Shown here: positions 53,532-62,970 of the stretch, in pieces
Layout of the letters: each line of letters starts with the position of its first letter
How positions within the stretch are numbered: position 1 is the stretch's first letter
NCBI GenBank assembly: GCA_046052145.1
Contig: JBJOMW010000011.1
Span: 1-64,000 of the forward strand
DNA from: Falsiroseomonas sp046052145
GTDB taxonomy: Bacteria > Pseudomonadota > Alphaproteobacteria > Acetobacterales > Acetobacteraceae
Reading direction: 5' to 3'
Length of the DNA stretch: 64,000 bases
The notes under the pieces: model-generated
Database searches by the model: none
Told to the model about the DNA's origin: nothing
The model's input: the letters and a program-made list of their open reading frames with translations, nothing else
Program-made: the position numbers and the translations under genes

Positions 53532-54503
53532 TCAAGCCACCGCCGCGGCGGGCCGCAGGGCTCGGCGGACGGCCTCGCGCGACGCCGCAAGGCGCCGCGC
53601 CGCGGCTTCGGGCAGCACCGGGCAGTCGGCCAGGATCGCCGCCGTCTCCTCCAGCACGCCGGTGCAATGCAGCACCACGTCGCACCCCGCGCCGATCGCC
53701 GCGCCGGCCAGATCGTTCGACAGCCCCTGCATGGCGCCCATGGCGAGGTCGTCCGAGACCAGCACGCCGTCGAAGCCGATCTCGCCGCGGATCACCTCAC
53801 CCACGATGCGCGGCGAAAGGGTGGCCGGCCGCGCCGCATCCCAGGCGGCGTAGAGGATATGCGCCGTCATGGCCCAGGCGCCGCTATCGGCCAGGGCGCG
53901 GAAGGGGGCGATGTCGGCGGCGAGTTCCGCCGCGCTGGCCTCGACCCGCGGCAGGCTTTCATGGCTGTCCACCAGCGCGCGACCGTGGCCGGGGATATGC
54001 TTGATGACGGGGATGCAGCCCGCCGCCTGCAGCCCGCGCACCCAGGCCGCGCCAAGCCGCGCGACCTCGCCGGGATCGGCGGAGAAAGCACGGTCGCCGA
54101 TCACCGCATGCTGGCCGGGCAGCCGGAGGTCGAGGCAAGGCGCGCAGACCACATCGAGCCCGACGGCGGCGCACTCGGCGCCGAGCAGCGCGGCATTGGC
54201 CTCGGCCGCGGCCTCCGGCCCGTTCTCGAAGCGGGCGGGGGGCGGGAATTCGGTCCAGTGCGGCGCGCGCAGCCGGGCGACGCGGCCGCCTTCCTGGTCC
54301 ACCAGGATCGGCGCCTCCGCGCCCAGTTCTTCGCGCAGCGCGGCGGTGAGCGCCGCAAGCTGGCCGGGATTGTCCACGTTGCGGCGGAACAGAATGGCAC
54401 CGACCGGCCGGTGGCGGCGGAACAGCGCCGCTTCCTCCGCCGTCAGCTCCGTGCCGGCGATGCCGACGATCGCGGCGCGCGGGGTGGGCTTAGACGTGGG
54501 CAT
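53532..54503 (-). CDS. nagZ: Beta-N-acetylhexosaminidase
   Basis: 323 residues. The glycoside hydrolase family 3 pattern VIKHIPGHG with a catalytic His and Asp in VSDDLAMGAM, and a ILVDQEGGRVARL N-terminal segment. It removes N-acetylglucosamine from recycled peptidoglycan fragments. ATG 54503 follows the SPOR stop by 1 base. Confidence 0.94.
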   Translation of the reverse strand: MPTSKPTPRAAIVGIAGTELTAEEAALFRRHRPVGAILFRRNVDNPGQLAALTAALREELGAEAPILVDQEGGRVARLRAPHWTEFPPPARFENGPEAAAEANAALLGAECAAVGLDVVCAPCLDLRLPGQHAVIGDRAFSADPGEVARLGAAWVRGLQAAGCIPVIKHIPGHGRALVDSHESLPRVEASAAELAADIAPFRALADSGAWAMTAHILYAAWDAARPATLSPRIVGEVIRGEIGFDGVLVSDDLAMGAMQGLSNDLAGAAIGAGCDVVLHCTGVLEETAAILADCPVLPEAAARRLAASREAVRRALRPAAAVA

Positions 54504-54504
54504 G

Positions 54505-55257
54505 TCAGCTCCGCACCGGCGCGCAGACACCGCCGCGGGCGCGGACCTGCTCGCAAAAGGCCGCTGCGGCTTCCTGGTCCGCCAGGCCGCCGGTCCTGAG
54601 GCGGAAGAGCGGTGCCTGCCCTTCCCCGCGGTCGAGGCGGACGATCTGCGGGGAACGCCCCGCGAAGAGCTCCGGCGCTCGGCGCGTCAGGCGCTCCCAT
54701 TCGGCGCGGGCGGCGTCCTCGGTCGGCAGGGCCCCGAGCTGCACCTGGACGCGTCCAGCGGGGCGCGCCGGCTGTGCGGCGGGGGCTGCCGCCGGCTGAA
54801 CAGGTTGGGGCGCTGGCAGGGGCTGGGCCTGGGCCAGCGCGCTCGCAGGCGCCGCCGGCGCGGGATTGGGAGCGGGTGCAGGTGCTGCGGCCGGCGCGGG
54901 GCGCGCCGCGGCGCGCAGCCCGCCGAGGTCGGGCGCCTCCGCACCCGGCGCCACATTCGCCGGGCGGCCGGCTTGGTTGCCCTGCGCGCGCTGGGCCGGG
55001 CGTTCCAGGATCAGCTCGCTCTGGTTCGGAACGCGCAGCCCACCGGGATCATCGGGACGGACCTTGAAGGGGCGCGGATCGGCCTCGACCACCGGCACCG
55101 AACTGGTGCCGCCAATGCTGCGGATCGCCCACCAGCCCAGGCCGGCCACCGCAACCACGCCGAGCAGCCCACCGGCGATGACCAGCATCCGCCAAGGCAG
55201 CTTCGAGGGCTCGCGCTCCACCCGATAGGACGGCCTCTGGATGACCGCGTCGCTCAT
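54505..55257 (-). CDS. SPOR-domain membrane protein
   Basis: 250 residues. Inner-membrane helix at about 20-45 (LPWRMLVIAGGLLGVVAVAGLGWW), a Pro/Ala linker (105-155), and a C-terminal SPOR domain (about 167-250: VQLGALPTEDAARAEWERL, then VCAPV) that binds peptidoglycan lacking peptide stems at the division site. The ATG at 55257 is preferred to an upstream reading with no biological sense. Confidence 0.85.
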   Translation of the reverse strand: MSDAVIQRPSYRVEREPSKLPWRMLVIAGGLLGVVAVAGLGWWAIRSIGGTSSVPVVEADPRPFKVRPDDPGGLRVPNQSELILERPAQRAQGNQAGRPANVAPGAEAPDLGGLRAAARPAPAAAPAPAPNPAPAAPASALAQAQPLPAPQPVQPAAAPAAQPARPAGRVQVQLGALPTEDAARAEWERLTRRAPELFAGRSPQIVRLDRGEGQAPLFRLRTGGLADQEAAAAFCEQVRARGGVCAPVRS

Positions 55258-55343
55258 TATTGAGCCCTCAGACGCCGGGCGGCCGCATCCGCGGGCGTCG
55301 TGCGGAAAGCACGCCTCCGGCATGATGCTTCGCCGCACCTGCG

Positions 55344-55371
55344 GCGGGCCGCCTTCGCGGCCTCGGCCCGC
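55344..55371. repeat. 28-bp palindromic repeat, copy 2
   Basis: Identical to 51120-51147, and preceded by a similar GCCCTCAGACG segment near 55264. It lies in the gap between argS and the SPOR-protein start. Confidence 0.65.
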
Positions 55372-55408
55372 ATTGCGAGCCGCAGCGCCATCGCTATGCC
55401 CACCGGCA

Positions 55409-57193
55409 TCACCGCATCTCCTCGACCGGCTCGACCCCCATCACGCCGAGGCCCGCGCGCAGCACGGCCGCTGTGGCAGCCACCAGCGCGAGGCGGGCCT
55501 GGGTCGCCTCCGGCTCATCCGCGCGGATGAACCGGAGGGTCGAATCGTCGCGACCCCTGTTCCACAATACATGAAAATCGGCCGCCAAGTCCTGGAGGAA
55601 AAATGCGATTCGGTGCGGTTCCCGCGCCGCGGCCGCGGCTTCCACCGTGCGCGGAAAGGCGGCCATGCGCCGGATCAGCGCCATCTCCGCCGGGTCGGCC
55701 AGGGCGGCGAGCGGCGCGGCGGCCAGCGCCGCCGGCCCCGGGTCGCCCGCCTGGCGCAGCACGGACCGGCAGCGGGCATGGGCGTACTGGACATAGAAGA
55801 CCGGGTTGTCGCGCGACTGCTCGATCACCTTGTCGAGGTCGAACTCCATCTGCGCATCGGCCTTGCGCGTCAGCATGGTGAAGCGCACCGCGTCCTTGCC
55901 GACCTCCTCGATCAGGTCGCGCAGCGTCACATAGGTGCCCGCGCGCTTCGACATGCGCACCGGCTCGCCATTCTTCATCACATGCACGATCTGCGTCAGC
56001 ACCACGTCGAGGGTGACGCGCTTCTCCGACAGCGCCGCGACGGCGGCCTGCATGCGCTTGACGTAGCCGCCATGGTCCGCGCCCCAGACCTGCACCAGCT
56101 CCGCGAAGCCGCGCTCGATCTTGTCGAGGTGGTTCGCCACGTCATTGGCGAAATAGGTGCCGGAGCCGTCGGATTTGCGCAGCGGCCGGTCCACATCGTC
56201 GCCGAACTGCGTCGAGCGGAACAGCGTCTGCTCGCGCGGCTCCCAGTCCTCGGGCGTCTTGCCCTTCGGCGGCTCCAGCACGCCGCGATAGATCAGCTCC
56301 TGCGCGGCGAGCATCTGCTCCGCCTGGGCGAGCCGGCCAGCATCTACGATCGCGCGTTCGGAGATGAAGACGTCATGCTGGACGCCGAGCGCGCGGAGGT
56401 CTTCGCGGATCGCGTCCATCATCAGCTGCACCGTGGTGTCGCGCACGATGTCGAGCCAGATGTCGGGCCCGGCTGCGGCGTAGCCGAAGGCGCCATCGGC
56501 CGCAGCCAGCGCGTCGCCATGGCGTTCCTTCAGCGCGGCACCAACGGGGACAAGATAGTCGCCGCGATACTGCAGCCCGCCCGGGACGGATTGGGCGTAG
56601 TGCTCCTCCGTCATCGTCGTCCCGAGCGATTGGAGGTAACGCCAGTACGCCGCATAGGCGAGTGCGAGCACCTGCGCGCCTGCATCATTGATGTAGTATT
56701 CGCGCGTGACGTCGTAGCCCGCCTTGGCCAGCAGCCCGGCCAGCGCATCGCCCACCACCGCGCCGCGGCAATGGCCGACATGCATCGGCCCGGTCGGGTT
56801 GGCGGAGACGTATTCGACATTCACCCGCACCCCCTGCCCCATCGCGCTGTCGCCATAGGCAGTGCCGTTGGCCAGGATCGCCGGCACCAGGGCGCGGAGG
56901 GTGTCCTCCCGAAGGCGGAGGTTCACGAAGCCAGGGCCCGCAGGCGTGGCTTCCGCCACCTCCGGCAGGGCTGCCAGCCTTTCGGCCAGTTGCGCGGCGA
57001 GCTTCGGCGGTGGCTGCTTCGCCAGCTTCGCAACCACCATCGCGCCGTTGGTCGCCATATCGCCATGGGCGGTGTCGCGCGGTGGCTCGGTCTGGACCTT
57101 GGCGAAGGCCTCCTCCGGCAGGTCGGGAAGAATGTCGCGCAGCGCCGCGACGGTGCGGGCGCGCATTAGGGCGAAGAGGTCGTGGCGATCCAT
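55409..57193 (-). CDS. argS: Arginyl-tRNA synthetase
   Basis: 594 residues. Class I signature HVGHCRGAVVGD (HIGH type), KMSKS type VRMSKRAGTYV and a C-terminal DALR-like anticodon-binding domain with HARCRSVLRQ. Normal ArgRS length. Reading starts at ATG 57193. Confidence 0.96.
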   Translation of the reverse strand: MDRHDLFALMRARTVAALRDILPDLPEEAFAKVQTEPPRDTAHGDMATNGAMVVAKLAKQPPPKLAAQLAERLAALPEVAEATPAGPGFVNLRLREDTLRALVPAILANGTAYGDSAMGQGVRVNVEYVSANPTGPMHVGHCRGAVVGDALAGLLAKAGYDVTREYYINDAGAQVLALAYAAYWRYLQSLGTTMTEEHYAQSVPGGLQYRGDYLVPVGAALKERHGDALAAADGAFGYAAAGPDIWLDIVRDTTVQLMMDAIREDLRALGVQHDVFISERAIVDAGRLAQAEQMLAAQELIYRGVLEPPKGKTPEDWEPREQTLFRSTQFGDDVDRPLRKSDGSGTYFANDVANHLDKIERGFAELVQVWGADHGGYVKRMQAAVAALSEKRVTLDVVLTQIVHVMKNGEPVRMSKRAGTYVTLRDLIEEVGKDAVRFTMLTRKADAQMEFDLDKVIEQSRDNPVFYVQYAHARCRSVLRQAGDPGPAALAAAPLAALADPAEMALIRRMAAFPRTVEAAAAAREPHRIAFFLQDLAADFHVLWNRGRDDSTLRFIRADEPEATQARLALVAATAAVLRAGLGVMGVEPVEEMR

Positions 57194-57250
57194 GGCTCGC
57201 GGCTTTAGCCCAGGCCCCGACAATTCGCCATTAGCTGGCCCAGGCAACGC

Positions 57251-58198
57251 TCAGCGAACTGGTATGTTTGAGATACGCAAGCGGCCATGAACATCAGCAA
57301 TCCCCGCCTCAGCTAGGAGCCGAGCGAAGGCTTCCCTTACGGCGTACGGAAACTGCGTCGGACCGACAATAAGGTGATCGAGGATCTTTGGTATCTCGAT
57401 GTTTATTAGATTTCTGTCCGGAACGTCTTCGAGGCGAATCTTATAAACGATCTGTGGCAAGCCTCTGACGGACTCTACCTCACCGCGCACGAGATCGGAG
57501 GAAAATAATGTAGGAGAGTGAATTACTCGCCACTCGCGCTCTTCGCTAAATCCGGGATGTTTGCTGCAAACAGCAACCCAACGGAACCAAAAATACAAAA
57601 AATCTTTTAATTGTTGCTCAGTTTTTGACTCTAATATCTGACGATTATCTGCAATACGATTAACTACAACACTAAATCTATCCGCAAACTCAGACTCACT
57701 AACGTAATTTACAGGATTCGTAAATGACTCAAGCGCGTCGGTTTCGTTGAAGAATGCAAAGGGGCGAAGAACAAAGGCAAGACCTCCGTTGGAGCCGTAC
57801 GCGCGCCACATCGAAAGCCTACCGATTTCGTCCACATTCGGGTCATGCTCCGAAATGCATGTAATATACGTCTCATATCTCAAATGAGTTATGATATTAT
57901 TGAAATATTCTATAAATCTATTCATCATTCCTGGATGTATTTCATCCAGCAAAGACTTCAGCCGAGAACCACTATCGCTGTCATTAAAAGCGTTGAACAG
58001 GCATTGTAATCCGTGATTCACCTCGGACCAGTCATTCATGCATGTCGCATTTCGAAGCCAAAATTCGCGCCGCTGCAAAATGCTACATCCGGCCTCGATG
58101 CTGGTGTAGTGGACAAACGGCTTTCCAGAAGCCCTGTAAGCGTGATGTTGTGCGGTCAGCTCTGGAAGCAGAAGCGAGACTAAATCCAGCGACGTCAC
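57251..58198 (-). CDS. DUF2971-domain protein, AT-rich
   Basis: 315 residues. DUF2971 features seen are FVHYTSIEAGCSILQRREFW with NATCMNDWSEVNHG, an inner CISEHDPNVDEIGRLSMWRAYG and a late EEREWRV. GTG start at 58198 with AGGAGG. The DNA is visibly richer in A and T than all neighbours, so the gene has probably been acquired. DUF2971 genes are spread widely in prokaryotes, often in mobile regions; some are linked to phage defence, though the function here is not known. Confidence 0.82.
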   Translation of the reverse strand: MTSLDLVSLLLPELTAQHHAYRASGKPFVHYTSIEAGCSILQRREFWLRNATCMNDWSEVNHGLQCLFNAFNDSDSGSRLKSLLDEIHPGMMNRFIEYFNNIITHLRYETYITCISEHDPNVDEIGRLSMWRAYGSNGGLAFVLRPFAFFNETDALESFTNPVNYVSESEFADRFSVVVNRIADNRQILESKTEQQLKDFLYFWFRWVAVCSKHPGFSEEREWRVIHSPTLFSSDLVRGEVESVRGLPQIVYKIRLEDVPDRNLINIEIPKILDHLIVGPTQFPYAVREAFARLLAEAGIADVHGRLRISNIPVR

Positions 58199-58234
58199 GA
58201 CACACCTCCTGCGAAAGCCAGCGGGAGTTCGTGT

Positions 58235-59404
58235 CTACCCCGGAATGGTGGGATCCGTCAGCCGCTTGTGCTCTTCGAGCGCATAGCGGTCGGTCATGCC
58301 GGCAAGATAGTCGCACACCGCCGCCGCGGCGGCCGCGCTGCCGGGCTCGCCGGCCCTGGCCTGCCACCAGGGCGGCAGCTGGCGCGGCTCGCCATGCAGC
58401 AGGGTGAACAGCATCTGCAGCGCGCGTTTGCATTTCTGCGTCGTGCGGTTGACGCGCCAATGGCGGTACATGCGCTGGAAGAGAAAGGCGCGGAGCTCGT
58501 TATTGGCCTCCGCCATCGCCTCCGAGAAGGCCACCACGGGCCGCTCGGCGGCACGGATGTCGTCGGCGCTCTGCGGCGCCAGGCGTTCGATCCGGCGCCG
58601 GGTTTCGGCGACCACATCGTTGACCATAGCGTTGATCACGCGCCGCACGGTCTCGGACGTCGCGCGGTCGCGCGGCAGGTCGGGGCTCGCGCTGCGTGCC
58701 GCCTCATGCGCCTCGGCCACCAGCGGCAGGCTCAGCGCGTCCTCGAGCGTGAAGATGCCCGCACGGACGCCGTCATCGAGGTCGTGGTTGTTGTAGGCGA
58801 TGTCGTCGGCGATCGCCGCGACCTGCGCCTCCGCACTCGCATGGGTCGCAAGGTCGAGCCGATGCGTGCGGTCATATTCGGCGATGTAGCCGACCGGGCG
58901 GCGCACGGGGCCGTTGTGCTTGGCCAGCCCCTCCAGCGTCTCCCAGGTGAGGTTCAGCCCGTCGAAGCCGGCATAGCGGACTTCCAGCTGGGTCACCGCC
59001 TTTAGCGACTGCGCATTGTGATCGAAGCCGCCATGCGGCTTCATCATCGCATCCAGCGCGTCCTCTCCGGCATGGCCGAAGGGCGGATGGCCGAGGTCAT
59101 GGGCGAGCGCCAGCGCCTCTGCCAGATCCTCCTCCAGCGCCAATTCGCGGGCGATGGAGCGGGCGATCTGCGCCACTTCCAGGCTGTGGGTCAGCCGGGT
59201 CCGGAAATGGTCGCCTTCGTGATAGACGAAGACCTGGGTCTTGTACTGCAGGCGCCGAAAAGCCGTGGAATGGATGATCCGGTCGCGGTCGCGCTGATAG
59301 GGCGAGCGAGCGCCGCCGCCCGGCTCGGCATGCAGCCGGCCCCGCGACGTGGCGGCGCGCACCGCCCAGGGGGCCAGGCCGTCGGGCAGCCGCAAGGGGT
59401 CCAT
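58235..59404 (-). CDS. dgt: dGTP triphosphohydrolase-like protein
   Basis: 389 residues. HD-domain pattern: RRLQYKTQVF, then THSLEVAQIARSIARELAL, ALAHDLGHPPFGHAG (HD motif) and later ADDIAYNNHDLDDGV. The enzyme removes triphosphate from dGTP, and members act in nucleotide balance or antiviral defence. It lies next to the AT-rich DUF2971 gene, 36 bases apart, on the same strand. Confidence 0.93.
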   Translation of the reverse strand: MDPLRLPDGLAPWAVRAATSRGRLHAEPGGGARSPYQRDRDRIIHSTAFRRLQYKTQVFVYHEGDHFRTRLTHSLEVAQIARSIARELALEEDLAEALALAHDLGHPPFGHAGEDALDAMMKPHGGFDHNAQSLKAVTQLEVRYAGFDGLNLTWETLEGLAKHNGPVRRPVGYIAEYDRTHRLDLATHASAEAQVAAIADDIAYNNHDLDDGVRAGIFTLEDALSLPLVAEAHEAARSASPDLPRDRATSETVRRVINAMVNDVVAETRRRIERLAPQSADDIRAAERPVVAFSEAMAEANNELRAFLFQRMYRHWRVNRTTQKCKRALQMLFTLLHGEPRQLPPWWQARAGEPGSAAAAAAVCDYLAGMTDRYALEEHKRLTDPTIPG

Positions 59405-59515
59405 GGGCTCGCCCTACCACCGCCGGCCGCGCCGCGTCCACGGGTCCGCCGGCACGGGCTGTTGGAAACAGGACCGCAGCCGTCCTATCTTGAGGGCAAG
59501 GAGACTCCACCCGCC

Positions 59516-59866
59516 ATGTCCGCCGCGACCGATATCGCCCCCTTCCGCGTCACCCCCCGCGCCGCCGCCCAGGTGGCCGAGATCGCCACGCGTGAGGGCA
59601 AGCCGGGCGCCGGGTTGCGCCTGGCGGTGGATGCGGGCGGCTGTTCCGGCTTCCAGTACCGTTTCGCGATCGAGGAAGTGCCGGCCGAGGACGATCTGGT
59701 GATCGAGGAAGGCCCGGGCCGGGTCTTCGTGGACCCCGTCAGCCTGGAATTGCTGGCCGGCGCGGAGCTCGACTGGGCCGAGGCGCTGATCGGCGCGCAT
59801 TTTGCCGTGAAGAACCCCCAGGCCGTCAGCGCCTGCGGCTGCGGGACCTCCTTCAGCGTCGGGTGA
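59516..59866 (+). CDS. erpA: Iron-sulfur cluster insertion protein, ErpA/IscA family
   Basis: 116 residues. A-type carrier pattern LRLAVDAGGCSGFQYRF and the CGCGTSFSV end supply the three Cys ligands. It passes Fe-S clusters to apo-enzymes. Divergent from dgt. Confidence 0.92.
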   Translation: MSAATDIAPFRVTPRAAAQVAEIATREGKPGAGLRLAVDAGGCSGFQYRFAIEEVPAEDDLVIEEGPGRVFVDPVSLELLAGAELDWAEALIGAHFAVKNPQAVSACGCGTSFSVG

Positions 59867-59928
59867 TTCCGGTCGCTTGAGCGGCGTCGGTTGATCCCGG
59901 GGCGCCGGGCGGGCAGTTTCAGCGCCGC

Positions 59929-60702
59929 ATGGTCACCCTCGCCTCCTTCAATGTGAACTCGATCCGCAAGCGCGCGCCGCATGTGCGCCGCTTCCTGGAG
60001 CGCAAACAGCCGGACCTGCTGTTCCTGCAGGAGCTGAAATGTCGGACGGAGGAAGTCCCCGCCCTTGAGTTCGAGGGCACGGGCTATCGCCTGCATGCCA
60101 TCGGCCAGCAGGGCGGGCGCAATGGCGTCGCCGTGCTGTCCCGCATCCCCTTCGAGGTGGTGCTGCAGGACCTGCCCGGCGATGGCGAGGACAACCACGC
60201 CCGCTACATCGAGGTCGCGGCCGCGGGGATGCGGATTGCCGGCATCTACCTGCCGAACGGCAATTCGGGCGGCGAGGCGGGCTATGCCTACAAGCTCGCC
60301 TGGATGGAGCGGCTGCGGGTGCTGGCGGCGGCGCGGCTCGATGCCTTCACGCCCTTTGCGATCCTTGGCGACTTCAATGTCTGCCCGACGCCGCTCGACC
60401 TCGCGCCCGGCGCGCTGCCGCCGACTGATGCGCTGGTGCGGCCCGAAACGCGCGCAGCCTGGCGGGGGCTTGAGCATCTGGGGCTCACGGATGCGCTGCG
60501 CGCGCTGCATCCCGGCCAGCGGCTCTACACCTATTGGGATTACGGCGCGGCTTTCGACCTGAATGCGGGCCTGCGCATCGACCATGCGCTGCTGAGCGCG
60601 GAACTGGCGGAGCGGCTGGTCGCGGCAGAAGTGGATACGGCCCCGCGCGCGGAAGACAGTCCGTCCGACCACACGCCGGTCATCTTCGAACTGGCGGATT
60701 GA
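59929..60702 (+). CDS. xth: Exodeoxyribonuclease III
   Basis: 257 residues. EEP-fold pattern: SFNVNSIRKRAPHV at the start, LFLQELKCRTEEVP (catalytic Glu), ILGDFNVCPTPLD (Asp and Asn) and DHTPVIFEL (catalytic His) at the end. It repairs abasic DNA sites. ATG at 59929. Confidence 0.95.
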   Translation: MVTLASFNVNSIRKRAPHVRRFLERKQPDLLFLQELKCRTEEVPALEFEGTGYRLHAIGQQGGRNGVAVLSRIPFEVVLQDLPGDGEDNHARYIEVAAAGMRIAGIYLPNGNSGGEAGYAYKLAWMERLRVLAAARLDAFTPFAILGDFNVCPTPLDLAPGALPPTDALVRPETRAAWRGLEHLGLTDALRALHPGQRLYTYWDYGAAFDLNAGLRIDHALLSAELAERLVAAEVDTAPRAEDSPSDHTPVIFELAD

Positions 60703-60706
60703 TCCG

Positions 60707-61000
60707 CTACCAGCGGTGGCTGCGGGGCCGGTCGTGCCAATGCGGGTGCGGCCGGTGCCAGGCGGGCGGCGGCGCGTAATAGGGGCGCGGCGCATAGTAT
60801 GATCTTGGCGCGTAGGCGTAGGGCTTCGGCGCATAGTAGGGCGCCGGTGCCCAGTATCGCGGCGGGCCATAGGCGTAAGGGCGCGGGCCGTAATCCGGCC
60901 CGTAGCCATGGCCATGGGCGGCGCTGACGCCGCCTGACAGGACGCAACCCGGCGCAAGCGCCAAGGGCAGCAGCACCAGAACCAGTCGAGGCAGGCGCAT
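60707..61000 (-). CDS. Small Tyr/Pro-rich lipoprotein
   Basis: 97 residues. Lipobox ALAPGC, Cys19, then a stretch with repeating YAP and PYY units (YAPKPYAYAPRSYYAPRPYY) ending His/Arg-rich. No known function; probably a surface or envelope lipoprotein. Convergent with xth, 5 bases apart. Confidence 0.65.
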   Translation of the reverse strand: MRLPRLVLVLLPLALAPGCVLSGGVSAAHGHGYGPDYGPRPYAYGPPRYWAPAPYYAPKPYAYAPRSYYAPRPYYAPPPAWHRPHPHWHDRPRSHRW

Positions 61001-61117
61001 GGGGCTCTCCGGCGCGGCGGCCGGTCAGGCGATGGACCGCCGCATGCCCCATGGAACGCTCGGAGCGCGCCGAAGTCCGGGCGGCTTCGCGGCGAAGCCG
61101 TGGCAGTCGCAATAAGG

Positions 61118-61146
61118 GCGGGCGGGGGAGCCCCTCCCCCGCCCGC
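61118..61146 (-). terminator. Terminator-like hairpin after ilvD
   Basis: A perfect 13-bp inverted repeat (GCGGGCGGGGGAG and CTCCCCCGCCCGC, loop of three) on the ilvD 3' side. In the ilvD reading direction the hairpin is followed by CCTTATT, a short T-rich stretch. This fits an intrinsic terminator. Confidence 0.6.
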
Positions 61147-61154
61147 GTCACGCC

Positions 61155-62873
61155 TTACTGGTCGGCGTAGACGTGGCTCTCGCCGGCCGCGCCCGGATGG
61201 GTGACGGCACCATCCACCGCCGGGCCGACGAGCTGCGCGTATTTCCACAGCGCGCCCGAGGTGTAGAGCGTCTTGCGCGGCTGCCACTTCGCGCGGCGCG
61301 CGGCCAGCGTCGCGTCATCCACCATCAGGTCGATCGAGCCCTTCTCGGCATCGATGATGATCCGATCGCCATTCTCGACCAGCGCGAGCGGCCCGCCGAC
61401 CGCGGCTTCCGGTCCGACATGGCCGATGCAGAAGCCGCGCGTCGCGCCGGAAAAGCGCCCATCGGTGATCAGCGCAACCTTGTCGCCCATGCCCTGGCCG
61501 TAGATCGCGCTGGTAGTGGACAGCATCTCGCGCATGCCGGGGCCGCCCTTCGGGCCTTCGTAGCGGATGATGATGATGTCGCCCGGCTTGTAGGCGCGCA
61601 TCTCAACCGCCTTGAACGCATCCTCCTCGCAGTCGAAGCAGAGCGCGGTGCCCTCGAAGCGCAGCGTCTTCATGCCCGCGATCTTCACGATGGCACCTTC
61701 CGGCGCCAGCGTGCCCTTCAGCGACACCACGCCGCCGATCGGGCTGATCGGGTCGGAGGTCGGGCGGATCACGTCCTGGTCCTTGGGCACGATCACCTCG
61801 CGGTGGTTCTCCGCGAGCGTCTTGCCGGTGACGGTCATCGCGCCACCGCGCAGATACCCGCCATCCAGCAGCGCCTTGATGATCACCGGCACGCCGCCGA
61901 CGTTGTAGACGTCGAGCGCGACATACTTCCCACCCGGCTTCAGGTCCGCGATGTGCGGCGTCGCGCGCATGATCTCGGCGACGTCGTGCAGGTCGAACTT
62001 GATCCCCGCCTCATGCGCGATGGCCGGCAGGTGCAGCGCGAGGTTGGTCGAGCCGCCCGTCGCGCCGACGATCGCCGCCGCGTTGAACAGCGCGTCCTGG
62101 GTGACGATGTCGCGCGGGCGCAGGTTGCGGCGGATCAGCTCCACCACCGCCTCGCCCGACTTCACCGCCCAGTAGTCGCGGGTCTCGTCCGGCGCGGGGG
62201 CACCTGCCGAACCCGGTAGTGCGAGGCCGATCACCTCGGAGACGCAGGCCATGGTGTTGGCGGTGAACTGGCCGCCGCAGGCGCCGGCACCCGGGCAGGC
62301 ATGCTGCTCGAGCTCAAGCAGGTCTTCGTCGGACATGTTGCCGGCGGCGTGCTGGCCGACCGCCTCGAACACGTCGAGGACCGTCACATCCTTGCCGCGG
62401 AACTTGCCCGGCATGATGGAGCCGCCATACATGAACACGCTCGGCACGTTAAGGCGGATCATCGCCATCATCAGGCCCGGCAGCGTCTTGTCGCAGCCGC
62501 CAAGGCCGACAAGCCCGTCATAGCAATGCCCGCGCATCGTCAGCTCGACCGAATCCGCGATCACGTCGCGGGAGGCGAGCGAGGCCTTCATGGACTGGTG
62601 GCCCATGGCGATGCCGTCCGTCACCGTGATGGTGGTGAATTCGCGCGGCGTCGCGCCGCCGGCCTTCACACCCACCTTCACGCTCTGCGCCTGGCGGGAG
62701 AGTGCGATGTTGCAGGGCGCGGCCTCGTTCCAGCAGGTGGCAACGCCGACGAAGGGCTGCTCGATCTCTTCCTTCGTCAGGCCCATTGCGTAGTAGTAGC
62801 TGCGATGCGGCGCGCGCTCCGGCCCCACAGTCGTGTGGCGGCTCGGCAGCTTGGACTTGTCCCACTTGGTCAT
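61155..62873 (-). CDS. ilvD: Dihydroxy-acid dehydratase
   Basis: 572 residues. Fe-S and substrate features: GLGGCDKTLPG, CPGAGACGGQFTANTM and GATGGSTNLALHLPAIAHEAG. It converts dihydroxy-acids to 2-oxoacids in isoleucine and valine synthesis. ATG at 62873 (MTKWDKSKLPSRH) is used. Confidence 0.96.
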   Translation of the reverse strand: MTKWDKSKLPSRHTTVGPERAPHRSYYYAMGLTKEEIEQPFVGVATCWNEAAPCNIALSRQAQSVKVGVKAGGATPREFTTITVTDGIAMGHQSMKASLASRDVIADSVELTMRGHCYDGLVGLGGCDKTLPGLMMAMIRLNVPSVFMYGGSIMPGKFRGKDVTVLDVFEAVGQHAAGNMSDEDLLELEQHACPGAGACGGQFTANTMACVSEVIGLALPGSAGAPAPDETRDYWAVKSGEAVVELIRRNLRPRDIVTQDALFNAAAIVGATGGSTNLALHLPAIAHEAGIKFDLHDVAEIMRATPHIADLKPGGKYVALDVYNVGGVPVIIKALLDGGYLRGGAMTVTGKTLAENHREVIVPKDQDVIRPTSDPISPIGGVVSLKGTLAPEGAIVKIAGMKTLRFEGTALCFDCEEDAFKAVEMRAYKPGDIIIIRYEGPKGGPGMREMLSTTSAIYGQGMGDKVALITDGRFSGATRGFCIGHVGPEAAVGGPLALVENGDRIIIDAEKGSIDLMVDDATLAARRAKWQPRKTLYTSGALWKYAQLVGPAVDGAVTHPGAAGESHVYADQ

Positions 62874-62970
62874 GGCTGGCTTTCCCTGCGGAAGCGGCGC
62901 CCAGCCAAGGCCGGCGCCACGCGGCGGCCTCCGTGCCACATTGCGCGCCGGAGGGTAAGGGGTCTTGCCC

